Shown: positions 25,520-42,169 of the stretch, in pieces
How positions within the stretch are numbered: the first letter of the stretch is position 1
Layout of the letters: each line of letters opens with the position of its first letter
NCBI GenBank assembly: GCA_965153355.1
Contig: OZ231128.1
Span: 37,696,001 to 37,760,000 of the forward strand
DNA: 64,000 nt
Source of the DNA: Flaccisagitta enflata
Taxonomy: Eukaryota; Chaetognatha; Sagittoidea; Aphragmophora
Direction of reading: 5' to 3'
Made by a program: the position numbers and the translations under genes
Notes under the pieces: model-generated
Databases searched by the model: none
What the model was told of the DNA's origin: nothing
What the model saw: only the letters and a program-made list of their open reading frames with translations

Positions 25520-26863
25520 TCGCGTGCTACGCGACTCTACACCCCGCTATGTCGGTCCGTCGGTTGGTTGGTCGGTCCCCTTTTTGGGCAGCGGCCCCGA
25601 AGGGGCCGATGACCTATGCTTTCACACATAGGGGAAATTTTTCCTTCTTCTCCTCCTCCTTCTCCGTCCACCCCCCTCGAAGCTCATATCCTGGCCTTGG
25701 GGCCATAATCCTAGTCTAGAGGCCCAGATCCTAGTCTAGAGGCCCAAATTCTAGCCTCAAAGCCCAAATCCTTGCCTCAAGACTCAAATCCTAACCATCT
25801 CGCTTTTTCAGTCGTACGTTTTTAGCTGAATTTAGCCTCATTTCTGAGGTCAGATCATTTTCTCTTCTAGCTTGTATTTTGGAACAGGACTGTAGAAAAT
25901 ATCTCGGCATTAATTTGCGCAAATATTTATACTTTTCTCAAGGCCAGGGAAGCTAAATTTTCAATGACTGATGAAATTTGAGCCTTGTAACTGGGTACCA
26001 CTTCTTTGTTATTGTCGTTTCCAAGAATTTACGATAGTTTTTCTCTGATGCTTGCGGCTCAAATCCCAACCTTGAGGCTCAAATCCCAGTCTAGAGGCCC
26101 ATATCCCAGCCTCGAGGCCCATATCCCTGCCTTGAGGTCCATATCCCAGCCCCGAGGCCCATATCTCAGCCTCGAGGCCCATATCCCAGCCCCAAGGCCC
26201 ATATCCCAGCCTCGAGGCCCATATCCCAGCCTCGAGGCCCATATCCCAGCCTCGAGGCCCATATCCCAGCCTCGAGGCCCATATCCCAGCCTTGAGGCCC
26301 ATATCCCAGCCTTGAGGCCCATATCCCAGCCTTGAGGCTCACATCCCAGCCTTGAGGCTCAAATCCCAGCCTGAACCCTTAAATCCAAGCCTCAAGCCTC
26401 AAATCCTAGCCTTGAGGCTCAAATCACAGCCTCATGGCTCAAATCACAGCCTAAAGCATCAAATCATAGCCACGAGGCTCAAATAAGAGCCTCATGGCTC
26501 AAATCACAGCCTAGATACTCAAATCCCAGCCTCGAGGCTTGTATCCCAGCCTCAAGCCTCATATCCCAGCCTCAAGCCTCAAATACCAGCCTTGAGGCTC
26601 AAATCACAGCATAAAGGCTCAAATCACAGACTTGAGGCTCAAATCACAGACTTGAGGCTCAAATCACAGATTCGAGGCTCAAATCACAGCCTCATGGCTC
26701 AAATCACAGCCTCATGGCTCAAATCACACCTTTGAGGCTCAAATTCAATCCTAGAGCATCAAAACTTACTAAGCATACGTCATCGGCTCCTTCGGGGCCG
26801 CTGCCCCTATCACCATCACACATCACATACACTCACATAGGGGCAACGGGTACCGCTGACCAT
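25520..26863 (+). mobile_element. Family C element with ~20-bp minisatellite, split by the 9-kb transposon
   Basis: The left edge has a family A hairpin (TAGTCGCGTGCTACGCGACT) and a GGTT/GGTC array, then GGGCAGCGGCCCCGAAGGGG at 25586. The interior (25680-26760) is a minisatellite with unit CATATCCCAGCCTCGAGGCC and variants. The inverted partner CCTTCGGGGCCGCTGCCCC lies at about 26788-26806, then GGGTACCGCTGACCAT. The terminus continues after the inserted transposon at 35832-35858 (CTAACGCTTTTGCGACTA). Confidence 0.8.
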
Positions 26864-27389
26864 CAGACGTTCTGTTATGCCCCCATATTCATAGGGGAAG
26901 GCCGGCTCGCGATTAAATTGGTACTTTATTGTATCAAAAAGCAATTTCAGGTCTTGTTAAGGATTTTCTACCTTCCCTGGAGTAACGGTTTTGGTTTTAC
27001 TATCATGTGTAATAGGTGGTTGTTGGGAAAATGTCCAATTTTGGTCACTTTGGCCTCAAATTTAGGCCACTTCGCCTTTAAAATCGAACCTAAAATCCAT
27101 GAGATTATTAAACTAGAGCTCAAGAGCTAACCAGTGGTGCAATCCGCATGTTTTTATCTTTATTTGTTTAGATTTGAGAGAGTTTTAAAGATGGGGCTGG
27201 AGAATAGCGCTCATGGAATGCGCAGAAAATGGCTTGAGCATCCCCACCCGGCGCTTTTTCCTTTCCAATATGACTAAAAAAGAGTAAAAAGCCCTCAGAA
27301 AGTCACGGGCATCGGAATTGGACTAGCGGTAGTTAAAGAAAAATGAAGAAAAAACAGAAAATATAGAGGTCGGACACCCCTAACTTCGC

Positions 27390-27905
27390 AAGCTTATATT
27401 TTCTAAACGAATTGAGCTAATGACCTCAACTTGGGCTCATTTTAAAGAACTGACGCAGCTCTTTAAAATGAGCCCAAATTGAGGTCAGTAGCTCAATTCG
27501 TTTAGACGCAGCATTGTTCCAAAATTGATGTAAGTTTGAGCAAAAATTGGATTTCACTTGTGCAACTTTGCAAGCTCATATCTTCTTAACGAATTGAGCT
27601 ACTGACCTCAACTTGGGCTCATTTTAAAGAACAGACGTAGCTCTTTAAAATGAGCCCAAGTTGAGGTCAGTAGCTCAATTCGTTTAGACGCAGTATTGTT
27701 CTAAAGTTGATGTAAGTTTGAGCAAAAAATGGATTTCACTCTTGCAACTTTTCAAGCTCATATTTCCTAAACGAATTGAGCTAATGACCTCAACATGGGC
27801 TCATTTTGAAGAACAGACGCATCTTTTCAAAGAAAGCTTAAGTTGAAGTCATAAGCTCGATTCGTTAAGAAGCGGCTTTGCTCCATAGTTGATGTAAGTT
27901 TCAAC
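27390..27905. repeat. Three ~181-bp units with internal palindromes (left arm of transposon)
   Basis: Each unit contains the inverted pair GAATTGAGCTACTGACCTCA ... and its complement around a short centre near AGACGCAGCTCTTT, then GATGTAAGTTTGAGC and TTTCAAGCTCATAT. The first two units are near-perfect long hairpins; the third is degraded on one side. Confidence 0.85.
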
Positions 27906-28627
27906 CACTCAGCTTTGTTAGATTGTACAGTTGCATTTTCTATCCACAGACACAACCATTTCAGACACTCTTTAGTTGGTCAGTGGTTTTGTCAGTCCAT
28001 AAGACTATCTACCCATCGGCCACAGTCGCTTTTCACGGTTGTTTGTTCCTTCCCACCTGGCCATATCTAGATTTGCTGTGGATCCAGCCTTATTTTTATT
28101 GGTTACGTACATGCAACTCTACAACTTGCTTTGTCCGTCTGTTGAGCTTTTTTTCTTTTTCTGCGTATACAGGTGGTTTTCACTGTCCCTTCCCACCTGT
28201 ACGCTACTATGGCAGCCATTAATCCAGCTTTGGTAACGTCCACTAATAAGAGAAATCCTTCATGCACATGTAGTAACAATACAAAAACAAGCCAGTAAAA
28301 CTATCTACCTAAGAAGAAAACGAGACAAGGTTTCAGAAATTTGTTTTTCAATACCACTTTCATCTTTTTTTTTTCTTTTTTTTTCATCAAACAGAAGTAT
28401 TGCAGAATATCAAAGTAATTCTCCAACAAAATATCTTGAAATACTAATTCTAAAACGAAATATTACAAAATTCTTTAAAAATTTATAACTGAAAATCACG
28501 AAATCTAAAATAATTTTTTAAAAAAGACATTGCCAAATCTTAAAATTTAAATACGCCAGTAATTCACAATATAAAAGGCAACCGAGGCCAAAAATACAAA
28601 GGCCGAGGCCAAAAACACGAACAGGAA

Positions 28628-32449
<3,822 letters not shown>

Positions 32450-32685
32450 AGAAGCAGATGAAGATCAGTAAATGTGGCACATTCATACCAAATCCTTTAA
32501 ATGGTTACCTTCATGAGTACACGACCATACACATACAGTATCATTATTCTAAGCTGTATTTCTAGTCACATGCACAAGACCGCTCTGTTGGTCGGTTGGT
32601 TCATCGTTGACACTCTGCTTTTGTGTGTAAGTGTTTTTGTTTTACGTGTGTGTGTGCGTGCGTGCGTGCGTGCGTGCGTGTATGC

Positions 32686-32721
<36 letters not shown>

Positions 32722-32819
32722 AGTGCTCTACCGCATCCACGTTTCAGAAGTTACCAGGTGACCGAGTTGCATGGGTGAAATCCAGGCTTAATGAAAACTT
32801 ACATCATTTTTGGAGCAAT

Positions 32820-33320
32820 GCTGCGTCTTAAGGAATTGAGCTAATGACCTCAACTTAGGCTCGTTCTAAAGAGCTGCGTCTATTCTTTAATACGAGCCCA
32901 AGTTGAGGTCAGTAGCTCAATTTGTTTAGAAGATATGAGCTTGCAAAGTTGCACAAGTGAAATCCAATTTTTGCTCAAACTTACATCATTCTTGGAACAA
33001 TGCTGCGTCTTAACGAATTGAGCTACTGACCTCAACTTGGGCTCATTTTAAAGAGCTGCGTCTGTTCTTTAAAATGAGCCTAAATTGAGGTCATTAGCTT
33101 AATTTGTATAGAAGATATGAGCTTACAAAGTTGCATGAGTAAAATCGATCTTTTGTTCAAACTTACATCAACTTTGGAACAATGCTGCATCTAAACGAAT
33201 TGAGCTACTGACCTCAATTTGGGCTCATTTTAAAGAGCTGCGTCAGTTCTTTAAAATGAGCCTAAATTAAGGTCATTAGCGCAATTCGTTTGGAAGATAT
33301 GAGCTAACAAAGTTAGGGGT
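32820..33320. repeat. Three palindromic units (right arm of transposon, inverted copy)
   Basis: The same unit family as 27390-27905, in opposite orientation and again about three copies. It ends at the conserved block containing AGGGGTGTCCGACCCCT. Together the arms could pair over hundreds of bases. Confidence 0.85.
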
Positions 33321-33479
33321 GTCCGACCCCTTTATTTTCTGTTTTTTCTTCATTTTTCTTTAACTACCGATGGTCCAATTCCGATGCCCGTGACTTTCTG
33401 AGGGCATTTTACTCTTTATTAGTCATATTGGAAAGAAAAAAGCGCCGGGTGGGGATACTCAAGCCATTTTCTATGCATT

Positions 33480-35475
33480 CCATGAGCGTTTTTTTTGCAG
33501 CATGAAATCTGGGGTTAATTTGGACATTTTTCACGTTTTTCACTATATCGCGGCTTTGGATGGACCAATCTTTAAAAAATTGGTGACCAAATTGAAGAGT
33601 TTTTGATGCTCTAACTGGTTCTGGAAAAAATTTTGATCGATATGGCCTCAAAAAAAATTTATTTACTCTCAAAGCAGGTGAAAAAAGTCAAATTTTCATG
33701 TCATTTAGGTTGTTTTTCATTGAAAAATTAAGCCACTTACAAACTGAAAATTGACTTAAAATCCATGAGCAAATCAAACTACAGCTCAAGAGCTAATCAG
33801 TGGTGCAATCGGCATGTCTATTTGCTTCTGAATTTGGATTTTACAAAACTTCAAAGATACAAGGGTATGGTGAAATGATGGTTTTTCATTATTTTAGTCA
33901 CTTTTAGCTCTAAATTTGGCCATTTTGCCTTTGAAATCGAAGGTAAAATCCATGAGATCATTAAACTAGAGCTCAAAGGCTAACTAGTGGTGCAATCCGC
34001 GTGTTTCCATCCTTTTTTGTAAAGATTTGAGAGGGTTTTAAAGATGGGGCTCATGAGAGCTTTTTTGCAACACAAAATGTGGGGAAAATTGGACATTTGT
34101 CACGTGTTTCACTATATCTCAACTTTGCATCAGCCGATTTTTAAAAAAATTGGTGACCAAATTGAAGATTTTTTGATGCTCTAGCTTTTCCTTGAAAAAA
34201 TTTTGATCAATTTGGCCTCCAAGAAATTTTATTGACTCTCAAAGCAGGTGTAAAAAGTCGAGTTTCATGTCAAAGTGCTTACAAAGACAAAATTTGATCT
34301 TCAGTGAAGATGAACAATTTCATATAATTCTCCTTTACATAATTGATTGTAGAATCTAAATAGTGAATTTTACTATTTTTTTAAAACTGGTTAGCTCGTG
34401 AATTTTGAGTCAAATTTGAGACTGGAGGTGAGCTCATTTTTAGTCATTTCCTTAGTGACTCCAAAAGAGGGTGTCTGTCCATCAGAAGGAAGATACAAAG
34501 GAAGGTTTGTTACACAAGATTTTGGATGATCAGAAATTGGCCAAAACAGTGATTTCTGAGTATCATAGCCCCTGCTCATTCAATATACAGCCCCTGACCA
34601 TCTGTATGACTGCCCCTGCCCATCTTCATTCTGACCCTGCCTACCTGCAAGTAACTGCCTAATGGCTGTGTACCCAGCATCGGTAAAACCAAAATTTTCT
34701 ATATAACAGTAGAATTCGACTTTTTACACCTGCTTTGAGAGTCAGAAAAAATTTTTGGAGGCCGAATCGATAAAAAAATTTTTCAAGGATAAGCTAGAGC
34801 ATCAAAAAATCTTCAATTTGGTCACCAATTTTTTTAAAAATTGGTTGATGCAAATTTGAGATATAGTGAAACACGTGACAAATGTCCAATTTTCCCCACA
34901 TTTTGTGTTGCAAAAAAGCTCTCATGAGCCCCATCTTTAAAACCCTCTCAAATCTTTACAAAAAAAGATGGAAACACGCGGATTGCACCACTAGTTAGCC
35001 TTTGAGCTCTAGTTTAATAATCTCATGGATTTTACCTTCGATTTCAAAGGCAAAATGGCCAAATTTAGAGCTAAAAGTGACTAAAATAATGAAAAATCAT
35101 CATTTCACCATACCCTTGTATCTTTGAAGTTTTGTAAAATCCAAATTCAGAAGCAAACAGACATGCCAATTGCACCACTGATTAGCTCTTGAGCTGTAGT
35201 TTGATTTGCTCATGGATTTTAAGTCAATTTTCAGTTTGTAAGTGGCTTAATTTTTCAATGAAAAACAACCTAAATGACATGAAAATTTGACTTTTTTCAC
35301 CTGCTTTGAGAGTAAATAAATTTTTTTTGAGGCCATATCGATAAAAATTTTTTCCAGAACCAGTTAGAGCATCAAAAACTCTTCAATTTGGTCACCAATT
35401 TTTTAAAGATTGGTCCATCCAAAGCCGCGATATAGTGAAAAACATGAAAAATGTCCAAATTAACCCCAGATTTCA
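33480..35475. repeat. Large palindrome centred near 34490 inside the right arm
   Basis: Sequence from 33500 to 34290 recurs inverted at 34690-35470 (for example the block with AACCCCAGATTTCATGCTGC and its complement). It is missing from the left arm, where the flanking bases are nearly contiguous at about 27200. So it was inserted into one arm or deleted from the other. Confidence 0.8.
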
Positions 35476-36449
35476 TGCTGCAAAAAAACCATCTCAAGCC
35501 CCATCTTTAAAACTCTCTCAAATCTAAACAAATAAAGATAAAAACATGCGGATTGCACCACTGGTTAGCTCTTGAGCTCTAGTTTAATAATCTCATGGAT
35601 TTTAGGTTCGATTTTAAAGGCGAAGTGGCCTAAATTTGAGGCCAAAGTGACCAAAATTGGACATTTTCCCAACAACCACCTATTACACATGATAGTAAAA
35701 CCAAAACCGTTACTCCAGGGAAGGTAGAAAATCCTTAACAAGACCTGAAATTGCTTTTTGATACAATAAAGTACCAATTTAATCGCGAGCCGGCCTTCCC
35801 CTATGAATATGGGGGCATAACAGAACGTCTGCTGACCATCTAACGCTTTTGCGACTATTACATACTATCTAGGAAATAGAAATCTTCCCACCTATGAATT
35901 CATGTCATTTATCTACATGATCACGTATATCTGTTGATTGCAAATGGATCAATGATAGATGTAGGCTCCCCCTGACTCAATTATCACCGCCAATGGCCGG
36001 TTCAGCAATTTGTAAAGTATCAGGAGGTACTTTGGAGTGATGGCTTCCAGCCTTTTTCCATGAAACAAATTTTTTCCTCCTTTTTATCTTTGAGTGATCA
36101 TAACTTTTAAACGGCTGGACTGAATTTGTTGCGCAAAAAAGGAAAAAGATGCCCCTTGAAAAACTCTTCATTTTGGCCACCAATTTTTTGTCAATTGATC
36201 AAAAAACAACGGAGATATTTAACTTTGAATGGATAAGACTTACTGTAAAAAATTCAAATTAAGAAATCTTCAAATGGAATGATTTCATTCAAATTAAGAT
36301 AACTTCTAAACCCAATGAGATAGCAGGATGCGGTTTGCGTAGATGGCTTGCAAATTCGAAGAGCTTCATTTTAGTCACCAATTTTTTCTTAGTCAGATGA
36401 TTTTCACAAGAGTTATAGACTGAAACGTGCGGGAAGATTTCTATTTCCT

Positions 36450-36590
36450 AGATAGTATTTGGCATTTTTGAGCGTTTTGAGCTTAAGGCTACTGCCCCGA
36501 TGCCCTAGTGACCTTCTCCATTACTGCTCCTGCACACCAGCACGCGACTGGGGTAGCCGTGTATCCGGCCTTATTTTTTCTCTTGTTTGG
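36450..36590 (-). mobile_element. Family A fragment, inverted
   Basis: TGCCCCGATGCCCTAGTGAC, CACGCGACTGGGGTAGCCGT and GTATCCGGCCTTATT. The hairpin side is missing. Confidence 0.65.
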
Positions 36591-36825
36591 TTTGCACGTT
36601 CGTCACCGGTATTAGTTACGAAACTATGCTCGCGTGCTTGCGTAATTTTGCTTTTCTTGTGCAAGCGTTTGTTTGCATAGGCTTGTTTTTCACATTGTGT
36701 TTTTGTTGGTGGCCTAATTCTTACTGTGTCATCGTTAGCAGTCTGTCGTATCTTGGTCTGTCTATATTTCACTAACAAACCCTCTTCCTCTCTCATGTCG
36801 TTTTCCGTCTTTTCCCGTTTGTCCG

Positions 36826-36985
<160 letters not shown>

Positions 36986-36996
36986 GACTCTCTCAG

Positions 36997-37090
36997 AATG
37001 AAAACAGATTTTGTAGTAAAGAGGTTGATCCTTGTGAAGGAGAATTGCGCCAAGTTTGCTCTCCAAATGCCGTCGCCTGCCGCAAAAACG
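36997..37090 (+). CDS. Exon: EGF-like, after the transposon-bearing intron
   Basis: Acceptor ACTCTCTCAG lies just after a 150-bp (CT)n run; donor ACG|GTGAGA. The frame NENRFCSKEVDPCEGE continues to VCSPNAVACRKN. Phase 0 in and one base out agree with both neighbours, supporting splicing across the 14-kb intron. Confidence 0.75.
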
Positions 37091-37215
37091 GTGAGACGAT
37101 AATGAGTTAGACAAGCAACAAATAAGGGCTACATTTTTCACTTAATCATCATCATGATCCACTACAGTACACTCCAATACAATTTATATGCATATTTTCC
37201 TACTTCCTCCTTTTT

Positions 37216-37940
37216 GGGCAGCGGCCCCGGAGGGGTCGATGACCTATGGTTCCACACAGGGCAATTTTTCCGATCTAATGTCAGTGTCCCCCCCCCCGAA
37301 GCCCCAAATCAGGTCTCTCAGACCTCAAAGCAGGCCTCTCAGACCTCAAATCAGGCCCCTCAGACCCCAAATCAGGCCTCTCAGACCCCAAATCAGGCTT
37401 TTCAGACCCCAAATCAGGCTTTTCAAACCCCAAATCAGGTCTCTCAGACCTCAAAGCAGGCCTCTTAGGCCTCAAATCTGGCCTAATAGACCCCAAATCA
37501 GGCCTCTTCGACCTCAAATCAGGCCTCTCAGACCCCCAATCAGGCCTCTTGGATTCAAAATCAGGCCTCTCGGATTCAAAATCAGGCCTCCCAGACCCCA
37601 AATCAGGCTTCTCAAACTACAAATCAAGCGTCTGGGATCCCAAATCAGGCCTCTCAGACCCCAAATCAGGCCTCTCAGACCTCTTTTCAGGCTTCTTAAC
37701 CCTTAACTCAGGCCTCCCAGACCTCTTATCAGGCCTCTCACGCCCCAGATCAGACCTTATGGACCCCAGATCAGACCTCTCAGACCCAAGATCATGCCTC
37801 CCAAAACAAAATTGCCCTGTGTGGAATCATAGGTCATCGACCCCTCCGGGGCCGCTGCCCCATTACCCCAACACTACAATACTAAATGATATCAATGGGG
37901 CATCGGGAACCGCTGACCATAATGACGCTTGAGCGGCCTG
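37216..37940 (+). mobile_element. Family C element, best-preserved copy, 53-bp inverted repeats
   Basis: The left inverted repeat 37216-37268 (starts GGGCAGCGGCCCCGGAGGGG) matches 37808-37860 inverted with one mismatch. The interior is a ~21-bp minisatellite of the type CAAATCAGGCCTCTCAGA with about 24 copies. A tail beyond the right repeat carries GGGAACCGCTGACCAT and a hairpin CGCTTGAGCG. It lies in an intron of the mosaic gene. Confidence 0.85.
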
Positions 37941-38023
37941 TTAAATTTTGGAAGACATAATTTTTACAACGTTTTTCAGAATGAATAAATAGCAGTTTTT
38001 TTTTTCATATTTTCTTTATTTAG

Positions 38024-38188
38024 GCATTGAAAAGATTTGCGATTGTCATCCTAGTTTCACGGGACCCCGTTGTGAGCAAGAGAAGGACCAGTGTCATCCA
38101 GATGGCGAACCAAGATGCCAAAACAATGGAACTTGTAGCATTGTTCGGCAGAAACCCACTTGTAACTGTGATGGAACAGGATTTACAG
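38024..38188 (+). CDS. Exon: EGF modules
   Basis: Acceptor TTTCTTTATTTAG, donor ACAG|GTTTTA. The frame contains ICDCHPSFTGPRCEQEKDQC and CQNNGTCSI, then CNCDGTGFTG: the second half of one EGF module and most of another. The FTG|PTC junction with the next exon is a classic EGF ending. Confidence 0.85.
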
Positions 38189-38595
38189 GTTTTACAGGGG
38201 AATCGTTTATTTCGTTGTTTGTGTTAATTCGTTGCCCTATTTCTTTAATTACTTTTCTTTGGTTTTAGTCTTAAAAAAAGATTTTTGAATGAGTTAGTTA
38301 GAGTATTTTTCAATTTTATTTAGCTTTGTGTAGCAATCGGTTCCCATTCGGTGAACAAGTCATTATTGAAGGGTAAATAGAATAAGACAAAATCATCCAT
38401 GGTTTTGCCATAGTCGTTAATCACCACCTGCAAAGAATGGTAGCCTGAGACAGTCAGAGTAGAACATATTTTTCAGTGCTGAGGGAGGATGGCATGTCTT
38501 TGACAACAAATCCCACTTTTTACAATTTTTTCCGGTCGCCATTAGCCCATTACTTATAGACTATCAAGGCGTTTATTTTGGTCTCTTTCTTTTAG

Positions 38596-38780
38596 GGCCG
38601 ACGTGCGAGGCCAATGTAGATGAGTGCCTTTCAAACTATGGCATCGGCCCGTGTGACTTCCATGGAACAGAAAGATGCGTCGATTTAACTCCATCTTGGA
38701 ATGAGTCTCGCAAATACGAATGCGTCTGCAAACGCGGGCTCGAAGCCACGAAACAACACCCGCACTGCACTCATATCAAA
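38596..38780 (+). CDS. Exon: EGF module (VDEC type)
   Basis: Acceptor CTTTCTTTTAG, donor AAA|GTTAGT. The frame gives PTCEANVDECLSN, then CDFHGTERCVD and ECVCKRG with a later HPHC. It has an N-x-S/T site (NES). It ends in phase 0. Confidence 0.85.
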
Positions 38781-40285
38781 GTTAGTACAGAAGGAACCAT
38801 TAGAGGAGGTATGGAGGGCCCAAAAATGTAGCACTCCCCCTACAGCCAACACCAATGAATGATTTTTCTCTCCTCTTGGTAGTGGTTTATAGGGTTTAGT
38901 TTCTTAACAATGCACACTGGAAAATAGGGCCTGCTCACCCGTCTGTACCATCTGTCTGAAGTCTGTGAGAGCAATGGTTCATTTTTTTGTACATAGAGGC
39001 CACCTCTTTTGATTGCCAGAAAGTGCAATGAAAACAAAAAACTTTCACTCCCCTCCAGCTTCTCCTGCCTCTCAGCTGTCTCTGCTGTTGCTCTGCTGCT
39101 TTTGGTCCCGTTTTTTGAGTGATAAAATCGATGAAAGATGCGATGATGGATTTCCATCATGCAATGAACAGAAATTGCAGCTTTTTTCCATGTGCTATAA
39201 CTCCTAAAGTGATAAAAAGTGTAACTCCAGATTTTAAAACTAGAATTGTTATTCCCATAGCTACAGGTAGAGCCTAATCTTTCCATGGCAAAAGGCGGCA
39301 ATCGATTTTTTTCTGTTTCAGTAATGATATTAAGAGGAAAACAATACTTTAAGTTACTTTCTGAGCAATACAAGATAAAGAATTGTTTGAAACTGGTGTG
39401 GATCACTTCCTATGAGGCCAAGCTATAGATCTATCAGTCAAAAGATGAAATCAAAAATTCATTATTTATTCGCCATATCACTAAAATAATGACCTTAGTG
39501 CAATGCTACCCTCGGGTAATTAGTTGAATTTTTATTAAAAAAGTATCAATCATTGCCCTAACTACTTTTGGGAAGCAGTTTTCTTTTGGGTTAGGCTGAG
39601 AAAGAATGTTTTTCAGATTCTGTTTTATGGAAAACTAGGAGTGGTGCTTGTATTAACTAGTCAGTGAGGGTTCACAAGGCCCTCTTCCATTTTTTTCAGT
39701 TTGGGTATAGTCAGGGATATTGTTCCACTTTTTATACCATAGGTCAATAAAAAATTTTTCATCCAGGTGATTTTTAAAATTCCATCAAAAACCTTTACAA
39801 ATCTTTAATTTTGCTCATTTTTAAAGTTTTGAAAATGCCCAAATTTTCGCGTAAAAAGGTCAATTATGGCGTTTCTGGGAGAAGTCTCAAAAAAAGCCTG
39901 GATGAAAAAAAATTGTCTTTTCTAAAGGTATGAACCGCTGTTTAGAGTAAAAGAAAAAAAGGATTGATGTAGGATGTTGGAGTGGAGGCGGGGGGTGCTA
40001 ATACTTTTGGTCCCTGCACAATGCACAACTCTTATAATGGTTCCTTCTGTAGCGATTAATATCATTGAGCAGTTGCGAACATGTGATCGAAGTTACCAAG
40101 CAACACCGGAATATGATACGCAAAATATGATGCGTAATGGACAGCCCAACCACAATCTGAATTCTGTTTTTGCTTCCAACCCCCGTGTTATCCAAGATTC
40201 TGAGCTGCGATCGTCTCACTTGAAAGTTGTCAGTGGCTTCAATAACGAAGCCTCTGACCCACTGTTTCCTCAATGTCCTGTTTAG

Positions 40286-40529
40286 TCCGTGTGTCATCCT
40301 CGTTCACCTTGCTTGATGGGTGCCGGGTGCGTTGACGGCGACTCCATCGAAGATCCTTATTCTTGCGAATGTCACAAAATCTCGCCGCCACTTTTCACCG
40401 GCAAAAACTGTGCCGAGCCAGTCAAGACATACGTCGACGCACTTTTTAACGACATCGATGAGGATGAAGACGATGAACAACAATTCCATTTGACAGTTGG
40501 ACTCAGAAAAATGAAGATGGAACGAATTG
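40286..40529 (+). CDS. Exon: last EGF module and acidic linker
   Basis: Acceptor GTCCTGTTTAG, donor TTG|GTATAT. The frame gives SVCHPRSPCLMGAGCVDG, then YSCECHK and FTGKNC (a complete EGF module), followed by an acidic stretch (DIDEDEDDEQQ) and a basic region leading into the laminin-G-like domain. One base is left over. Confidence 0.85.
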
Positions 40530-40632
40530 GTATATGGTGAAATTGAAACAAAGTAGGGGGTAGGGCAGGGATGGAGGAGGAAGCGGGAACCAGGTGGATG
40601 GAGACTTGGATAAAAGGGATTAGACCAAAGGC

Positions 40633-40777
<145 letters not shown>

Positions 40778-40913
40778 ACCCTGTCAAGATGTCTCCGTCT
40801 GGCGGTCTGTACGGTAATCCTTACCTGCAGTTGAGAGGCGGAAACTTAAGAGGCGTCTTGGTCAATTTCTTTACCACTGATGAAACCATTTTGCTCTTCT
40901 TCAAATTGGAAAA
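40778..40913 (+). CDS. Exon: laminin-G-like domain, part 1
   Basis: The acceptor AG is the last base pair of a (CT)n tract of about 135 bp; donor GGAAAA|GTATGA. The frame has [16 protein letters not shown] and ILLFFKLE, the alternating hydrophobic strands of a laminin-G/thrombospondin-N-like sheet. It is the only open frame across the segment, and two bases are left over. Confidence 0.75.
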
Positions 40914-41336
40914 GTATGAGTACCGAGTGGAATTGTTGTAAATTTGGGATACTACTAGTAATACTAGATTTATGCGCCTCAGATTTGCACTGTGTCGGCC
41001 ATGTGGTGTATTGATTATTTAATCTTCAGCCAGTGTTTAGCCCCGTCCAACTCCACTCCCTGCCCACCCCTTGATTATTTTCGCAGCTCTTTAAGAAAGT
41101 CAGTCCGTCCATTCATTCAGTCTCCCTGCAATTAAGTGGATGACGCAGAAGTTTTATGGATGCCTTTGTTTTCGATATACCTCGAAATGCAAACCATTGA
41201 GAGCGCTTAACTCGCTGTCACCTTCTCTTGGGAATCAACAACTATTTCTCTTTCCAAAATGTAGCCAAACGCTTACCTCCACCATAACCTTGTTGTTTTT
41301 GTTTTCCTGATAGTTCACCATTATCTCCTCTCTCAG

Positions 41337-41475
41337 CGGCCTTGATGGTCATATATTTTCGTTATACAACAACGAAACCAAAGCTCCAATTTTCGAAGTG
41401 AAAATCGAACAAAATCAAACCGTCGTTCAAGCAACAAGCTCGTACATGTCCCCAAAGTTAATTATTCAAAATAAG
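41337..41475 (+). CDS. Exon: laminin-G-like domain, part 2
   Basis: Acceptor TCTCCTCTCTCAG, donor AAG|GTTTGC. Joining in phase 2 gives KLEN|GLDGHIFSLYNN, then FEVKIEQNQTVVQATS, continuing the beta-sheet pattern. An upstream AG at 41312-41313 was rejected because it breaks the frame. It has N-glycosylation sequons NET and NQT. Confidence 0.7.
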
Positions 41476-41526
41476 GTTTGCACCAAAAAGTTCAGCTCAA
41501 TCATGTATTCATCTTCCTCAAACATA

Positions 41527-42112
41527 CAGTGGGGTTCATGGAATAACAGCCTAAACTGGAGGAAGGTATTTAAGTGTCTTAATTTCATTTGAAATATAAG
41601 TTATTCAATAATTGTTTGTGTCCCTGAGTATTTTGGTTGCTATGTAAACCAATATTATTTTTTCAAACATTTATTACGACTAAAATAAAAACATTTTGAC
41701 AAATATTATCAGGGAGCATCGCTCAGAATTAAATTTGCTACAACTTTCCCACATTATGTTCTGTAAGAATATTGCTTGTTTTGCCGTTGCTAGGGGGCAT
41801 CACACCTAGCAACCGCTAAACGATGCTCCCTAGCAACAGCCAAAAAAGCAATATTCTTACAGAACATACTGTGGGAAAGATGTAGCAAATTTAATTCTAA
41901 GCAATGTTCCTTGATAATATTTGTCAAAATATTGATATTCTAGTTGTTATAAATTTTTGAAAAAATAACTTTGGTTTCCATAGCAACCGGGAAACTCAGG
42001 GACAAAAGCACTGATTGAATAACTTATATTCCAAATATCAAGTTTGTCAAATGAATTTAAGACACTTAAATACCTTCCTCCAGTTTAGGCTGTTATTCCA
42101 CGAACCCCACTG
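41527..42112. mobile_element. Palindromic MITE (586 bp) with TA target duplication
   Basis: The left end CAGTGGGGTTCATGGAATAA and right end TTATTCCACGAACCCCACTG are flanked by TA on both sides. Inverted similarity extends about 280 bp inward to a centre near 41800 (CTAGCAACCGCTAAACGATG). The CAGTGGGG ends and TA duplication suggest a pogo/Tc1-mariner relative. It sits in an intron. Confidence 0.8.
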
Positions 42113-42169
42113 TATATTTCACTCATACAAGTATGTAATATTCGTTAGGCGATACCCTATGTGGGGATG

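Noticed and set aside
26006-26335. Repetitive protein with PISQPRG-type units
   Set aside because: The period of the family C minisatellite. Frames are open on both strands, with no start context or splice sites. The same holds for 37188-37932.
41314-41336. Alternative exon start at 41314 for the laminin-G exon
   Set aside because: It gives an early stop in the required phase. The AG at 41335-41336 has a better pyrimidine tract and keeps the frame.
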